Counted from the stretch's first letter, positions 1 through 8,344 are shown. The stretch: DNA of 64,000 bases from Bactericera cockerelli (GCA_024516035.1 CM044961.1:10432094-10496093); one strand, 5' to 3'. The notes: generated by a model from the letters alone, not told the origin. Numbers and translations are program-made.

Positions 1-115
1 CGGCCCTACCCAGGCTGGGTGAGGTTAATGTCTGTAGCTGGTACGATTCCCAGCGAATGGAGGGTAAAACCCCCGTCCTGTCTACCTCAAGTCAGGACGT
101 TAAAACCAAATAGAA
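1..115 (+). repeat. 5S-type SINE, tail part
   Basis: CCAGGCTGGGTGAGGTTAAT, then CAGCGAATGGAGGGT and CCCCCGT match the body/tail of the 5S-derived SINE seen complete at 28425-28705. The 5S head is not in the window. Confidence 0.6.
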
Positions 116-225
116 TCAATGGACATGAAAGGAGCCTAGACATTGGATCTGGGCGTCCATATAATCCTCTCACCATCGTGATTTAGGTATCAATACCTAC
201 CTCACGGACACGGAATTATTATTAT
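116..225. repeat. Short interspersed repeat (GGATCTGGGCGTCCAT)
   Basis: The block CAATGGACATGAAAGGAGCC then GGATCTGGGCGTCCATATAA up to CACGGACACGGAATTATT recurs almost unchanged at 36348-36455 and partly at 35070-35130. A related segment in the other orientation is at 36510-36615. No tRNA-like head is recognised in it. Confidence 0.6.
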
Positions 226-231
226 TATTTC

Positions 232-345
232 TGTCCCGTTAGTTCAGTGATCGAGGCGTCTAACTGGTAATCCAGAAGTCGCGGGTTCAAAACCCAGCCG
301 GGACATGACAAGTTACCCTCCTATTTGGGATTTTGACCACATAAT
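232..345 (+). repeat. tRNA-derived SINE, family A (partial)
   Basis: The tRNA-like head TCCCGTTAGTTCAGTG ... GGGTTCAAAACCC has recognisable A and B boxes and is followed by the family tail ACATGACAAGTTACCCTCC. It is not a functional tRNA: it runs directly into the SINE body shared with 3923 and 45927. Confidence 0.75.
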
Positions 346-1121
346 CAATTTATATTCCGATTTCTATTATACAGGGTGTAACGAAAATACAAGGCAATAC
401 TGAAACCACATGTTTTAAAGACCAATATAGGGGGTGAGGGGGTTCATTCTCTAACAAAAATGAAAAATTGAAATGAAACAAAGACAAAAATGGATCATTA
501 AAAAAATGGTTTTCAATTTATTTCCCAAGCAGTAAGATTTGGGCGAAATTTTCAGAACAGACATTTTTAATTAGGGTGATCATCATTTCTTCTGATTCCA
601 GACCGGCAAAAATAGCCAGGGGCTTAGTTATGGAGGGGGGGGGGGGTGTCTTGTGTTATAGGGTCAAAGCCTTTTGGATTTTGATGGTAATAAAAATTTG
701 AATTTTATGCTCGAAAATTAAATAGTTTTGGTTAAAAAATACTGTCAACCTTCGCTTCTAGGCGCGATAGTAACATCTCAATTTTAAATTAAATTAAAAT
801 ATTATTTGGTTTGTTATACCCAGTTATACCTACAGAGAAAAATAATATGAAGGATTTTTTTTATCCTTAGTTTAGCATAGCAGTCTTTTTCAATACATAA
901 TATCAGATTTCAACTATCATTAAAATTTATACCAACTATTTTTTTTTGAGATTCCAACATCCTTTTTATTAATATTTAACACACTCATTCATCATAAAAT
1001 AAAAATAATAATTATAAAAATGAGGCATCCCCGCTCCATCTTCGTAGGGTAAGCTTCTTATGAGTCTCCTTGCTCCTCTTATTCTCAACCCAACTATACT
1101 TCCGTTTTTACACTTCTATAT
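346..1121. other. AT-rich intronic sequence, no gene seen
   Basis: A mariner-like terminal motif (ACAGGGTGTAACGAAAATAC) starts near 373, and a run of about 12 G occurs near 637. No partner terminus or coding sequence was recognised. Confidence 0.5.
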
Positions 1122-1325
1122 TATTATTATATTATTATACAACGCTTTATTAGGTATAAATGGACATTATGTACATAGAAATAATTAATATAACAATGAA
1201 AAAAATGGAAACAATATATACAATGAAAATGAAAAAGAATAGAAAATATAAAACAAAAACATAAGTCCTAACTAAAAGGCGGGGTTATTGCCTATGGCAA
1301 TCTCTTCCACCCAACCCTTTCTATA
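1122..1325 (-). repeat. LINE 3'-end fragment
   Basis: Read on the minus strand, GGGTTGGGTGGAAGAGATTG then AGGCAATAACCCCGCC leads into an AT-rich tail. Near-identical 3' ends occur at 35565-35770, 45548-45730 and, interrupted, 7037-7570. They look like the same non-LTR family truncated just upstream of its 3' end. No coding part is present. Confidence 0.6.
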
Positions 1326-1366
1326 CTATACTTCTTATTCTCAACACAACTATACTTCCGTTTCAG

Positions 1367-1514
1367 AAACTCAAGGACGTGCGTGTAAGCTCTCCGGTGG
1401 TGAAGAGAAGTCTCTGGCTTCTGTCCACCTCTAGGAATGCCCTGGTGGTCATGGTGTGCTCCACTCTAGGGTGGTACCTGTATTCCAAGGGGGAGGAACC
1501 CTTCATCCTTACCG
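1367..1514 (+). CDS. SLC26A11: SLC26A11-like anion transporter, first exon in window
   Basis: This is an internal exon of a sodium-independent sulfate/anion transporter of the SLC26 (SulP) family, a multi-pass membrane protein with a cytosolic C-terminal STAS domain. It opens after the acceptor CCGTTTCAG and reads KLKDVRVSSPVVKRSLWLLS, continues through the hydrophobic stretch RNALVVMVCSTLGWYL, and ends EEPFILT plus one base before donor GTAAGT. It is 148 nt (49 codons plus 1), and the split glycine codon is completed by the next exon at 3729, giving LTG-AVRPGLPPFQFP, a junction typical of the family. About 200 N-terminal residues expected for a protein of about 600 residues must be encoded upstream of the window. 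The last 115 nt of this exon and its donor are copied many times immediately downstream, so which donor copy is used in vivo cannot be told from DNA alone. Confidence 0.88.
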
Positions 1515-3160
1515 GTAAGTACATCGCCGGCCCCACCTAGGCTGGTGAGGAGAAGTCTCTGGCTTCTGTCCACTTCTAGGAATGCCCTGGTGGTCATGGT
1601 GTGCTCCACTCTAGGGTGGTACCTGTATTCCAAGGGGGAGGAACCCTTCATTCTTACCGGTAAGTAGATCCCCGGCCCCACCTAGGCTGGTGAGGAGAAG
1701 TCTCTGGCTTCTGTCTACTTCCAGGAATGCCCTGGTGGTCATGGTGTGCTCCACTCTAGGGTGGTACCTGTATTCCAAGGGGGAGGAACCCTTCATTCTT
1801 ACCGGTAAGTATATCCCCGGCCCCACCTAGGCTGGTGAAGAGGGAATGCCCTGGTGGTCATGGTGTGCTCCACTCTAGGGTGGTATCTGTATTCCAAGGG
1901 GGAGGAACCCTTCATTCTTACCGGTAAGTATATCCCCGGCCCCACCTAGGCTGGTGAAGAGGGAATGCCCTGGTGGTCATGGTGTGCTCCACTCTAGGGT
2001 GGTATCTGTATTCCAAGGGGAGGAACCCTTCATTCTTACCGGTAAGTATATCCCCGGCTCCACCTAGGCTGGTGAAGAGGGAATGCCCTGGTGGTCATGG
2101 TGTGCTCCACTCTAGGGTGGTATCTGTATTCCAAGGGGGAGGAACCCTTCATTCTTACCGGTAAGTATATCCCCGGCCCCACCTAGGCTGGTGAAGAGGG
2201 AATGCCCTGGTGGTCATGGTGTGCTCCACTCTAGGGTGGTACCTGTATTCCAGTGGGGAGGAACCCTTCATTATTACCGGTAAGTAGATCCCCGGCCCCA
2301 TCTAGGCTGGTGAGCAGAAATCTCTGGCTTCTGTCCACCTCTAGGAATGCCCGATTAACACAAATATAATAACTTGAAAGTGATTAACACAAATATGTAA
2401 GAATGAAGGGGGAGGAACCCTTCATTCTTACCGGTAAGTAGATCCCCGGCCCCATCTAGGCTGGTGAGGAGAAGTCTCTGGCTTCTGTCTACTTCCAGGA
2501 ATGCCCTGGTGGTCATGGTGTGCTCCACTCTAGGGTGGTACCTGTATTCCAAGGGGGAGGAACCCTTCATTCTTACCGGTAAGTAGATCCCCGGCCCCAC
2601 CTAGGCTGGTGAGGAGAAGTCTCTGGCTTCTGTCCACTTCTAGGAATGCCCTGGTGGTCATGGTGTGCTCCACTCTAGGGTGGTACCTGTATTCCAAGGG
2701 GGAGGAACCCTTCATTCTTACCGGTAAGTAGATCCCCGGCCCCACCTAGGCTGGTTGGAGAGAAGTCTCTGGCTTCTGTCCACTTCTAGGAATGCCCTGG
2801 TGGTCATGGTGTGCTCCACTCTAGGGTGGTACCTGTATTCCAGGGGGGAGGAACCCTTCATTCTTACCGGTAAGTAGATCCCCGGCCCCACCTAGGCTGG
2901 TGAGGAACCCTTCATTCTTACCGGTAAGTAGATCCCCGGCCCCACCTAGGCTGGTGAGGAACCCTTCATTATTACCGGTAAGTAGATCCCCGGCCCCATC
3001 TAGGCTGGTGAAGAGGGAATGCCCTGGTGGTCATGGTGTGCTCCACTCTAGGGTGGTACCTGTATTCCAAGGGGGAGGAACCCTTCATTCTTACCGGTAA
3101 GTAGATCCCCGGCCCCATCTAGGCTGGTGAGGAGAAGTCTCTGGCTTCTGTCCACCTCTA
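1515..3160 (+). repeat. Tandem array of SLC26A11 exon copies with splice sites
   Basis: About a dozen copies of the 3' part of the preceding exon follow it directly. The full unit is about 145 bp: about 115 nt of exon (from GTGAGGAGAAGTCTCTGG to CTTACCG) plus 30 nt of intron (GTAAGTAGATCCCCGGCCCC then ACCTAGGCTG). A shorter unit of about 119 bp lacks the AAGTCTCTGG...CTCTA piece (copies near 1835, 1954, 2072, 2191 and 3009), and two mini-units of about 61 bp sit at 2901-3000. Nearly every copy keeps an ACCG|GTAAGT donor, and the long units keep a CTTCTGTCCAC..CTAG acceptor-like stretch. The copy near 2311 is interrupted at 2353-2405 by the 3' end of SINE family B. Copies differ by only a few substitutions, so the expansion is young or homogenised. 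Read-through of any unit meets a TAG in the intron part. Confidence 0.9.
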
Positions 3161-3524
3161 GGAATACCCAATTAACACCAATATATTACCTGAAGTAATG
3201 TACTATACGGTTCCGGGTATGTTCGTGGTGATGGAGAGGAGGGTTTTAGCGGGTATGGCGCACTGTTTCCAGCGCTGGAACACCGCACTTCGTCTTGAAC
3301 CATAGAAGATTTTGCCTTCTCTCACAAGAAAAAAAAAACACAAATATAATATCTTGAAAGTGATTAACACAAATATGATAGCTTAAAAATAGTATAGAAA
3401 CAGTCTCCAAATTAGTTTGGTTTACTAATTCGGGCCTAATTGAGCCTTATTTTAATTGCCTGATTAGGATTAAATAGTTACCTTTTCACTGGGGATTATA
3501 ATTGAGGGGTTAATTTTATATATA

Positions 3525-3735
3525 TAATTTAACCCATTCATCTCCCATGTCCTCCACAGGTATAGTATAGTAGTGCTTTATTTAGACTGTCAACTCGAGA
3601 CAGGAAGTCCCATTACGCTAACAGGTACCGTACATTACTTACAAGATTTAACCCTCTCACCTCCTATGTCCCCCACAGGTACCGTACATTACAAGATATA
3701 ACCCTTTCACTTCCCATGTCCCTCACAGGTGCCGT
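3525..3735 (+). repeat. Repeated splice-acceptor units before SLC26A11 exon 3729
   Basis: The real acceptor (CCCATGTCCCTCACAG|GTGCCGT, exon from 3729) is preceded by three look-alikes whose exon-side bases start at 3560, 3625 and 3679. Those at 3560 and 3679 keep the polypyrimidine stretch ATGTCC.CCACAG; the one at 3625 keeps ACAG|GTACCGTACATTAC. The two copies nearest the exon are 50 bp apart, and each carries the first exon nucleotides (GTACCGT for GTGCCGT). Confidence 0.75.
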
Positions 3736-3893
3736 GCGTCCAGGCTTACCTCCCTTTCAGTTCCCACCCTTCTCCACCACGCTCAACAATCAGAACCTTT
3801 CATTCCTGGACATGTGCACGGAGCTGGGCTCCTCCATCGTGATGGTACCGGTGATAGCTGTACTGGGCAATGTCGCCATAGCCAAGGCTTTCG
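3729..3893 (+). CDS. SLC26A11: SLC26A11-like anion transporter, exon
   Basis: The exon encodes GAVRPGLPPFQFPPFS followed by FLDMCTELGSSIVMVPVIAV and ends NVAIAKAFG, a conserved SLC26 membrane-domain segment (the GLPPF motif and the hydrophobic helix after it). Acceptor CCTCACAG precedes it and donor GTGGGT follows at 3894. Length is 165 nt: 2 nt complete the split glycine and 1 nt is carried to the next exon (F-A junction). It lies about 2.2 kb after the previous exon, the intervening intron being filled by the exon array and repeats. Confidence 0.9.
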
Positions 3894-3922
3894 GTGGGTA
3901 TTATTATTGTTTATTTTAGTCC

Positions 3923-4133
3923 GTCCCGGCAGCTCAGTGGTAAAGGCGGCACTGTGTGAATCCAGAGATTCCAGAGGTCGTGGGTTCGAAACCCAGCCGG
4001 GACATGACAAGTTATCCTCCCATTTGGGATTTTTACCACATAATAATATGTCTTGGGCTTACTGCTGGAATAATGGGACTTTAATAGTCTTAATCGGGCA
4101 GTATAAATAAGGCTATATTATTATTATTATAAT
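3923..4133 (+). repeat. tRNA-derived SINE, family A (complete)
   Basis: The head GTCCCGGCAGCTCAGTGGTA ... GGGTTCGAAACCC (A and B boxes), body ACATGACAAGTTATCCTCCC and a 3' (ATT)n tail are all present. The extra bases in the anticodon-arm region show it cannot fold as a normal tRNA. It lies 29 nt past the donor of the SLC26A11 exon at 3729-3893. Confidence 0.85.
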
Positions 4134-4137
4134 TGTT

Positions 4138-4412
4138 TACCGACCTGAGTAGCTTGATCGATAAGGCGGCGGACTTGTGACCTAGAGGTCGGTGGTTCAA
4201 GTCCCGGTTTCAGCGTAGATTTAGGGCGGAATTAATAGACGTTTATGTAATACCTCTGAGGCGCTAAGTCACGGATTGCGTACTGTGTAAGATAGGGAAA
4301 ATCGACACTTACCAACGACTTGAGTTATTGATGTTGTCTATTAATTCCGCCCTTAGTAAAGCGAGTTTGAGTAGTTGTGATATCACGAAAGTGATTAACA
4401 CAAATATGATAA
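4138..4412 (+). repeat. tRNA-derived SINE, family B, with nested MITE
   Basis: The head CGACCTGAGTAGCTTGATCG ... GGTTCAAGTCCC is followed by TTTCAGCGTAGATTTA and the 3' end AGTTGTGATATCACGAAAGT. Between them sits a 129-bp MITE (4224-4352). Other copies are at 39195, 47156 and 61236. Confidence 0.85.
4224..4352. mobile_element. Harbinger-like MITE inserted in SINE-B
   Basis: Termini GGGCGGAATTAATAGAC and GTCTATTAATTCCGCCC are perfect 17-bp inverted repeats, flanked by TTA on both sides (4221-4223 and 4353-4355). Removing the insert and one TTA restores the SINE-B sequence GATTTAGTAAAGCGAG found in other copies. A TTA duplication fits the PIF/Harbinger superfamily. The element is too short to code. 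Confidence 0.85.
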
Positions 4413-4890
4413 CTTAAACTTATTGTTTATTTTAATACACTACCATCAACAATTGGTGGTGCACTGGCAATCAAGTGGTTAACGCGCTAGTCTGGTAATC
4501 CTGGTAGTCCATGAATTTTTCCACATTAACTGAATGGGTGTCTGGAATAACGGCGTATGTTAATTTTTACAGCTTTTCAGGAGAAGGGTTTAAATATGGA
4601 AGTAGCTTAATATTTCAAACTTATTTTATTTATTATACAAACGCCGTTATTCCAAAGTAAGTACATATTGTATAAGCAACAATAAGGAAAACAAAGGCAA
4701 AATCTACCTATGCTGATGGGAGGTTTAACTGGTACTAACATACGTCCTTGAGAGCTTGAAAAATCAGCTCTTTCCCCCTCTCTTTATTTTGTTTTACATT
4801 ATGAAGAATTTTTATCATTTTTACGAAATAAAAACAGCTGTGAAACACTCATCTTTTTATATATAATAAAAAAAATTGACTCAATTTCAG
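4413..4890. other. Intronic sequence with SINE-D head
   Basis: A family-D SINE head (GTGCACTGGCAATCAAGTGG ... CGCGCTAGTCTGGTAATCC) lies at about 4448-4515. The rest is AT-rich with no gene seen. Confidence 0.5.
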
Positions 4891-5052
4891 CTAGTGGCGA
4901 TTCAGTGGACGCCACCCAGGAACTTCTCACCCTGGGAGTCTGCAATCTGTTCGGCTCCTTTGTCTCCTCCATGCCGATCACCGGCTCTTTCTCCCGCAGT
5001 GCCGTCAACCACGCCAGTGGCGTACAAACCCCCCTGGGCGGACTCTTCACAG
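4891..5052 (+). CDS. SLC26A11: SLC26A11-like anion transporter, exon
   Basis: The exon reads [20 protein letters not shown], then [20 protein letters not shown] and [15 protein letters not shown]. This is among the most diagnostic SLC26/SulP stretches: the DATQEL..LG..N motif and the SMP.TGSFSR.AVN..SGV.TP.GG loop that contributes to the anion pathway. Acceptor is TCAATTTCAG, donor GTGAGG at 5053. The 162 nt keep the split-codon phase of both neighbours. No stop or indel is seen. Confidence 0.93.
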
Positions 5053-5302
5053 GTGAGGCGGGCGCCGGGCTCATGGCTCTGAACACTTATGTTCAGGTTT
5101 TCTAATTAACAATACCTTAATTCTATACAGGCTGAACGATGTCCCGGAACGGATTTTTATCTTTTTAAAAGTAAAGACTTGAATTTTAGTTTGTAGTTTT
5201 AACGCATGTTTACCCATTTTTGGCAGAATCGAAATTGAAATTGAATGGGTTAGTGAAGAATTCAACCAAATTTTCAAGTTTTAAGAAGTCACGAAACCTC
5301 TT

Positions 5303-5493
5303 TAATTCTCATGAGTTAAGGAAGGAGATCTCGGATTTTCACATGTGTGAGATGCCAGAAAACCTCGTTCACAATAATTTTGTACTTTAGAGATCTAGAC
5401 TTTTAGAACGTTATCTCACCTCTCTGGATGTGATCGACCCAAAATCACTCCGCGATCGACCGGTCGATCGCGATCGACTGGTTGGGCAGCCCT
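5303..5493. mobile_element. hAT-like MITE, truncated copy
   Basis: From CTCATGAGTTAAGGAAGGAG to GGTTGGGCAGCCCTG this matches the complete element at 9311-9571 but lacks its left terminus. It sits in the intron after SLC26A11 exon 4891-5052; 5053-5302 holds nothing recognisable. Confidence 0.75.
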
Positions 5494-5523
5494 GATCTAG
5501 AGCAACGGAAACTTACTATTATT

Positions 5524-6056
5524 TATCGGTGATGGTATCATGTCATACAGATAGTAACATACCCTCCCGTGTCATAAAGATAGTAACATACCCTCCCGTG
5601 TCATAAAGATAGTAACACAACCTCTCGTGTCATAAAGATAGTAACATACCCTCCCGTGTCACAAAGATAGTACCATACCCTCCCGTGTCATAAAGACAGT
5701 AACACACCCTCCCGTGTCATAAAGATAGTAACACACCCTCCCGTGTCATAAAGATAGTAATATACCCTCCCGTGTCATAAAGATAGTAACACACCCTCCC
5801 GTGTCATAAAGATAGTAACATACCCTCCCGTGTCATAAAGATAGTAACACACCCTCCCGTGTCATAAAGATAGTAACATACCCTCCCGTGTCATAAAGAT
5901 AGTAACACACCCTCCCGTGTCATAAAGATAGTAACATACCCTCCCGTGTCATAAAGATAGTAACACACCCTCCCGTGTCATAAAGATAGTAACACACCCT
6001 CCCGTGTCATAAAGATAGTAACATACCCTCCCGTGTCATAAAGATAGTAACATATC
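5524..6056 (+). repeat. 29-bp minisatellite in SLC26A11 intron
   Basis: About 18 head-to-tail copies of a 29-bp unit containing ACATACCCTCCCGTGTCATA and AAGATAGTA. The ACATACCCTCCCGTG core is identical to the polypyrimidine part of the first acceptor copy in the 95-bp array 350 bp downstream (about 6412-6433), so both arrays may have grown from the same acceptor region. Confidence 0.9.
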
Positions 6057-6339
6057 TCTATCTAGTCGTACTCGTTATGTAGGTTTTAATTTTTTTAACA
6101 TTCCATCAAATTCTTTTTCTTCACATTCTCCCCTCAATAAAATGCTTGATCTTTTTTAATAAACACCAGAACAGCCTGTCACTCTCCACCACCTTCAACT
6201 CATTTCTCTACTCTCTCTCTCTCTGAAATTGAAAATTAATTACCATTTTTCCCCCATTTCTTTTTGCACTATATTATTATGTATTTGTTTCAATGTGATA
6301 TTTTCAAAGAATTGTTATTTTTAAAAACCCTAGCTATAA
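6057..6339. other. AT-rich intronic spacer
   Basis: AT-rich with a short (CT)n run near 6212-6224, between the 29-bp and 95-bp arrays. No gene or repeat family recognised. Confidence 0.4.
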
Positions 6340-6731
6340 GTTTTAGTATGTAATTTATGTATAATGTATTGTAAAATATGACATAAATAAACAATTAAAT
6401 TAAAAATTAAACATACCCTCCCGTGCTCGCCAGGCGCCCTCATGCTAATTTATGTATAATGTATTGTAAAATATGACATAAATAAACAATTAAATTAAAA
6501 ATTAAACACACCCCCCCGTGCTCCCCAGGCGCCCTCATGCTAATTTATGTATAATGTATTGTAAAATATGACATAAATAAACAATTAAATTAAAAATTAA
6601 ACACACCCCCCCGTGCTCCCCAGGCGCCCTCATGCTAATTTATGTATAATGTATTGTAAAATATGACATAAATAAACAATTAAATTAAAAATTAAACACA
6701 CCCCCCCGTGCTCCCCAGGCGCCCTCATGCT
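6340..6731 (+). repeat. 95-bp array carrying the acceptor of SLC26A11 exon 6719
   Basis: Four acceptors of the form CGTGCTC.CCAG|GCGCCCTCATGCT occur with exon-side starts at 6434, 6529, 6624 and 6719, exactly 95 bp apart. The last is the genuine exon start. Each unit is about 80 nt of intron (TAATTTATGTATAATG... to ...AATTAAAC, resembling an AT-rich LINE 3' end) plus the first 13 nt of the exon. The duplicated block therefore spans the intron/exon boundary. The three upstream copies differ from one another by only a few bases. Confidence 0.93.
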
Positions 6732-7005
6732 GCTCGCCCTCACGGTGCTCACCCCCTACTTCTTCTTCATCCCGCGGGCCTGCCTGGGGGCGGTCATCGT
6801 GTGCGCGGTCATCTTCCTCATAGAGATCTCCGTGGTGCGGCCCATGTGGAAAAGCAACAGGGCCGACCTCATCCCCACCGCGGCCACATTCGGCCTGTGT
6901 CTGGCCCTGGGCGTGGAGATCGGAATCCTGGTGGGCGTGGCCGTCAATCTGGCCCTCCTCCTGTACCCGTCGGCCCGGCCCTCCTTCCAGGTCACCAAGC
7001 TCACG
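6719..7005 (+). CDS. SLC26A11: SLC26A11-like anion transporter, exon
   Basis: The exon encodes GALMLLALTVLTPYFFFIPR, a long run of membrane segments (ACLGAVIVCAVIFLIEISVV; FGLCLALGVEIGILVGVAVN) and ends LLLYPSARPSFQVTKLT. This is the end of the membrane domain, with the short VEIGILVG helix and the YPSARP link to the STAS domain. It is 287 nt: 2 nt complete the split glycine and 285 nt are in frame, ending in phase 0 before donor GTAAGT. Base composition is much more GC-rich than the surrounding introns. Both edges are tandemly copied in the flanking introns (6340-6718 upstream, 7573-7861 downstream). Confidence 0.93.
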
Positions 7006-7036
7006 GTAAGTTAACACTCTCGGGCCGCCGGGGTTA

Positions 7037-7570
7037 TTATTATACAACGCTTTATTAGGTTTAAATGGACATTATGTACATTGTACATACAAATAATTAT
7101 TTTAACAATGAAAAAAATGCTTTTTTTTTTTCTTTGTGTTATTATGTCACAATTTTAGTGGGTAGCGCAGAATCATAGGACTTTACCACATTAATTTACA
7201 ACATCTTGTTTTATTTATTTTTTTTGCCTAAGATTCTGCCACTGGTCGCTGCTTCACATTAAAGCAGCTACTCATTTTTCCTCACGAGGTATGAGTGGAC
7301 CCCGAACATCCAAGTACAGAGCAGAAAAAATCCTCCCCCGCTGGGAATCGAACCCAGGTCACCATGTGTGCAATGCCTAGCGCGCTAACTCGCTCTGCCA
7401 CAGTGACTAACAATGAAAAAAAAAAAAAAAAAAAAAAATACTTACCTGGCGTGGAAGCTACCTTGATCAAGAAGGAGGTTCCTCCAGGGTGAGGCCCTTC
7501 CATTGCACAATGAAAAAAATGGAAACAATATATACAATAAAAATGAAAAAGAATAGAAAATATATAAAAA
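7037..7570 (-). repeat. LINE 3' fragment interrupted by SINE-C
   Basis: TACAACGCTTTATTAGGT... (7044-7110) and ATGGAAACAATATATACAAT (7518 on) are the two halves of the LINE 3' tail seen whole at 1122-1325. Between them is a minus-strand SINE-C (about 7121-7412) plus an A-run and a short unique piece. AACAATGAAAAAA appears on both sides of the SINE, as expected for its target-site duplication. Confidence 0.65.
7121..7412 (-). repeat. tRNA-derived SINE, family C (complete)
   Basis: On the minus strand the head is GTCACTGTGGCAGAGCGAGT ... GGGTTCGATTCCCAG, then the body with GGGGTCCACTCATACCTC, ending TAATAACACAAAGAAAAA. Family C is the commonest SINE in the window. Confidence 0.85.
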
Positions 7571-7572
7571 CC

Positions 7573-7861
7573 CCTTCCAGGTCACCAAACTCACGGTAAG
7601 TTAACACTCCTTCCAGGTCACCAAACTCACGGTAAGTTAACACTCCTTCCAAGTCACCAAACTCACGGTAACTTAACACCCCTTCCAGGTCACCAAACTC
7701 ACGGTAAGTTAACACTCCTTCCAGGTCACCAAACTCACGGTAACTTAACACTCCTTCCAGGTCACCAAACTCACGGTAAGTGAACACTCCTTCCAGGTCA
7801 CCAAGCTCACGGTAAGTTAACACTTCTTCCAGGTCACCAAACTCACGGTAAGTTAACACTC
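7573..7861 (+). repeat. 36-bp array carrying the exon end and donor of SLC26A11 exon 6719-7005
   Basis: Eight tandem copies of a 36-bp unit, CCTTCCAGGTCACCAAACTC plus ACGGTAAGTTAACACT, derived from the last exon bases, its donor and 10 nt of intron at 6985-7020. Each unit holds both an acceptor-like TTCCAG|G and a donor G|GTAAGT, framing 15 nt that read VTKLT. Units 3 and 5 have a mutated donor (GTAACT). The bases after the last copy (CGGGCCGGGGTT) match those after the genuine donor. A LINE 3' fragment and a SINE (7037-7570) now separate the exon from the array. Confidence 0.92.
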
Positions 7862-7869
7862 GGGCCGGG

Positions 7870-8044
7870 GTTGAACTTTTTAGGAATTGTTTTTTTGGGG
7901 GGGGGGTTGTTTAAAGTTGTTTTTTTTAATTTGAGTATACATTTTCATATGACTACATTTTATAGCAAATTTTGTTTGCTCGGGGGGTTAAAGTTGTTTT
8001 TTTTTTAATTTGAGTATAAATTTTCAAATGGCTACATTTTATAG
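7870..8044. repeat. Two-copy tandem repeat
   Basis: A unit of about 80-100 bp with a G-run, GTTGTTTTTTTTAATTTGAG and GCTACATTTTATAGC-like ending occurs twice (about 7885-7967 and 7980-8044). Immediately after the second copy comes the CTAGC-type repeat at 8048. Confidence 0.6.
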
Positions 8045-8047
8045 CGA

Positions 8048-8304
8048 ACTAGCCGTTTGCCCGTGCTTTGCAACGGGACTAAATTTCAAATTTACTAAGG
8101 CATGGCCGTACTGCTGGACAGCAATGCCTTATTTAACTTTTTATAATTTTTCTGGACAAAGCGATAATGGTTTTTGGGGGGGTCAATTCTGAGACATTTT
8201 TCGCTATCTCTTACCGTTTTGGCTAAACAACTCCGGACAAACAAACAAACAAACAAACATAGGTAGGTAGGTAGTCCTTTTTTCTGTTTTATATATAGAG
8301 ATTA
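8048..8304 (+). repeat. CTAGC...TATAGA interspersed repeat
   Basis: Begins CTAGCCGTTTGCCCGTGCTT, has CGGACAAACAAACAAACAAA and ends TTTTATATATAGAGA before TTA. The 5' and 3' ends resemble those of the larger insert at 10490-11629. This kind of element is abundant in many insect genomes; I cannot assign its class with certainty. Confidence 0.55.
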
Positions 8305-8344
8305 TGTTTGCTCTTGAGTTTTTACATTGCTCAACGCTGTTTGT

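Noticed and set aside
232..300. tRNA genes at 232, 3923, 4138, 30411, 45927 and other sites
   Set aside because: A and B boxes are present, but each runs into a shared SINE body and several cannot form a normal cloverleaf; they are SINE heads.
1466..2745. Minus-strand frames across the exon array (71 residues, repeated)
   Set aside because: They are antisense shadows of the repeated SLC26A11 exon.
5524..6056. CRISPR-like array
   Set aside because: Units are contiguous with no unique spacers, and the DNA is eukaryotic.
7467..7859. Minus-strand repeat protein with 12-residue LTYREFGDLEGV units
   Set aside because: 36 bp is a multiple of 3, so any frame stays open; the array derives from an exon end on the + strand.
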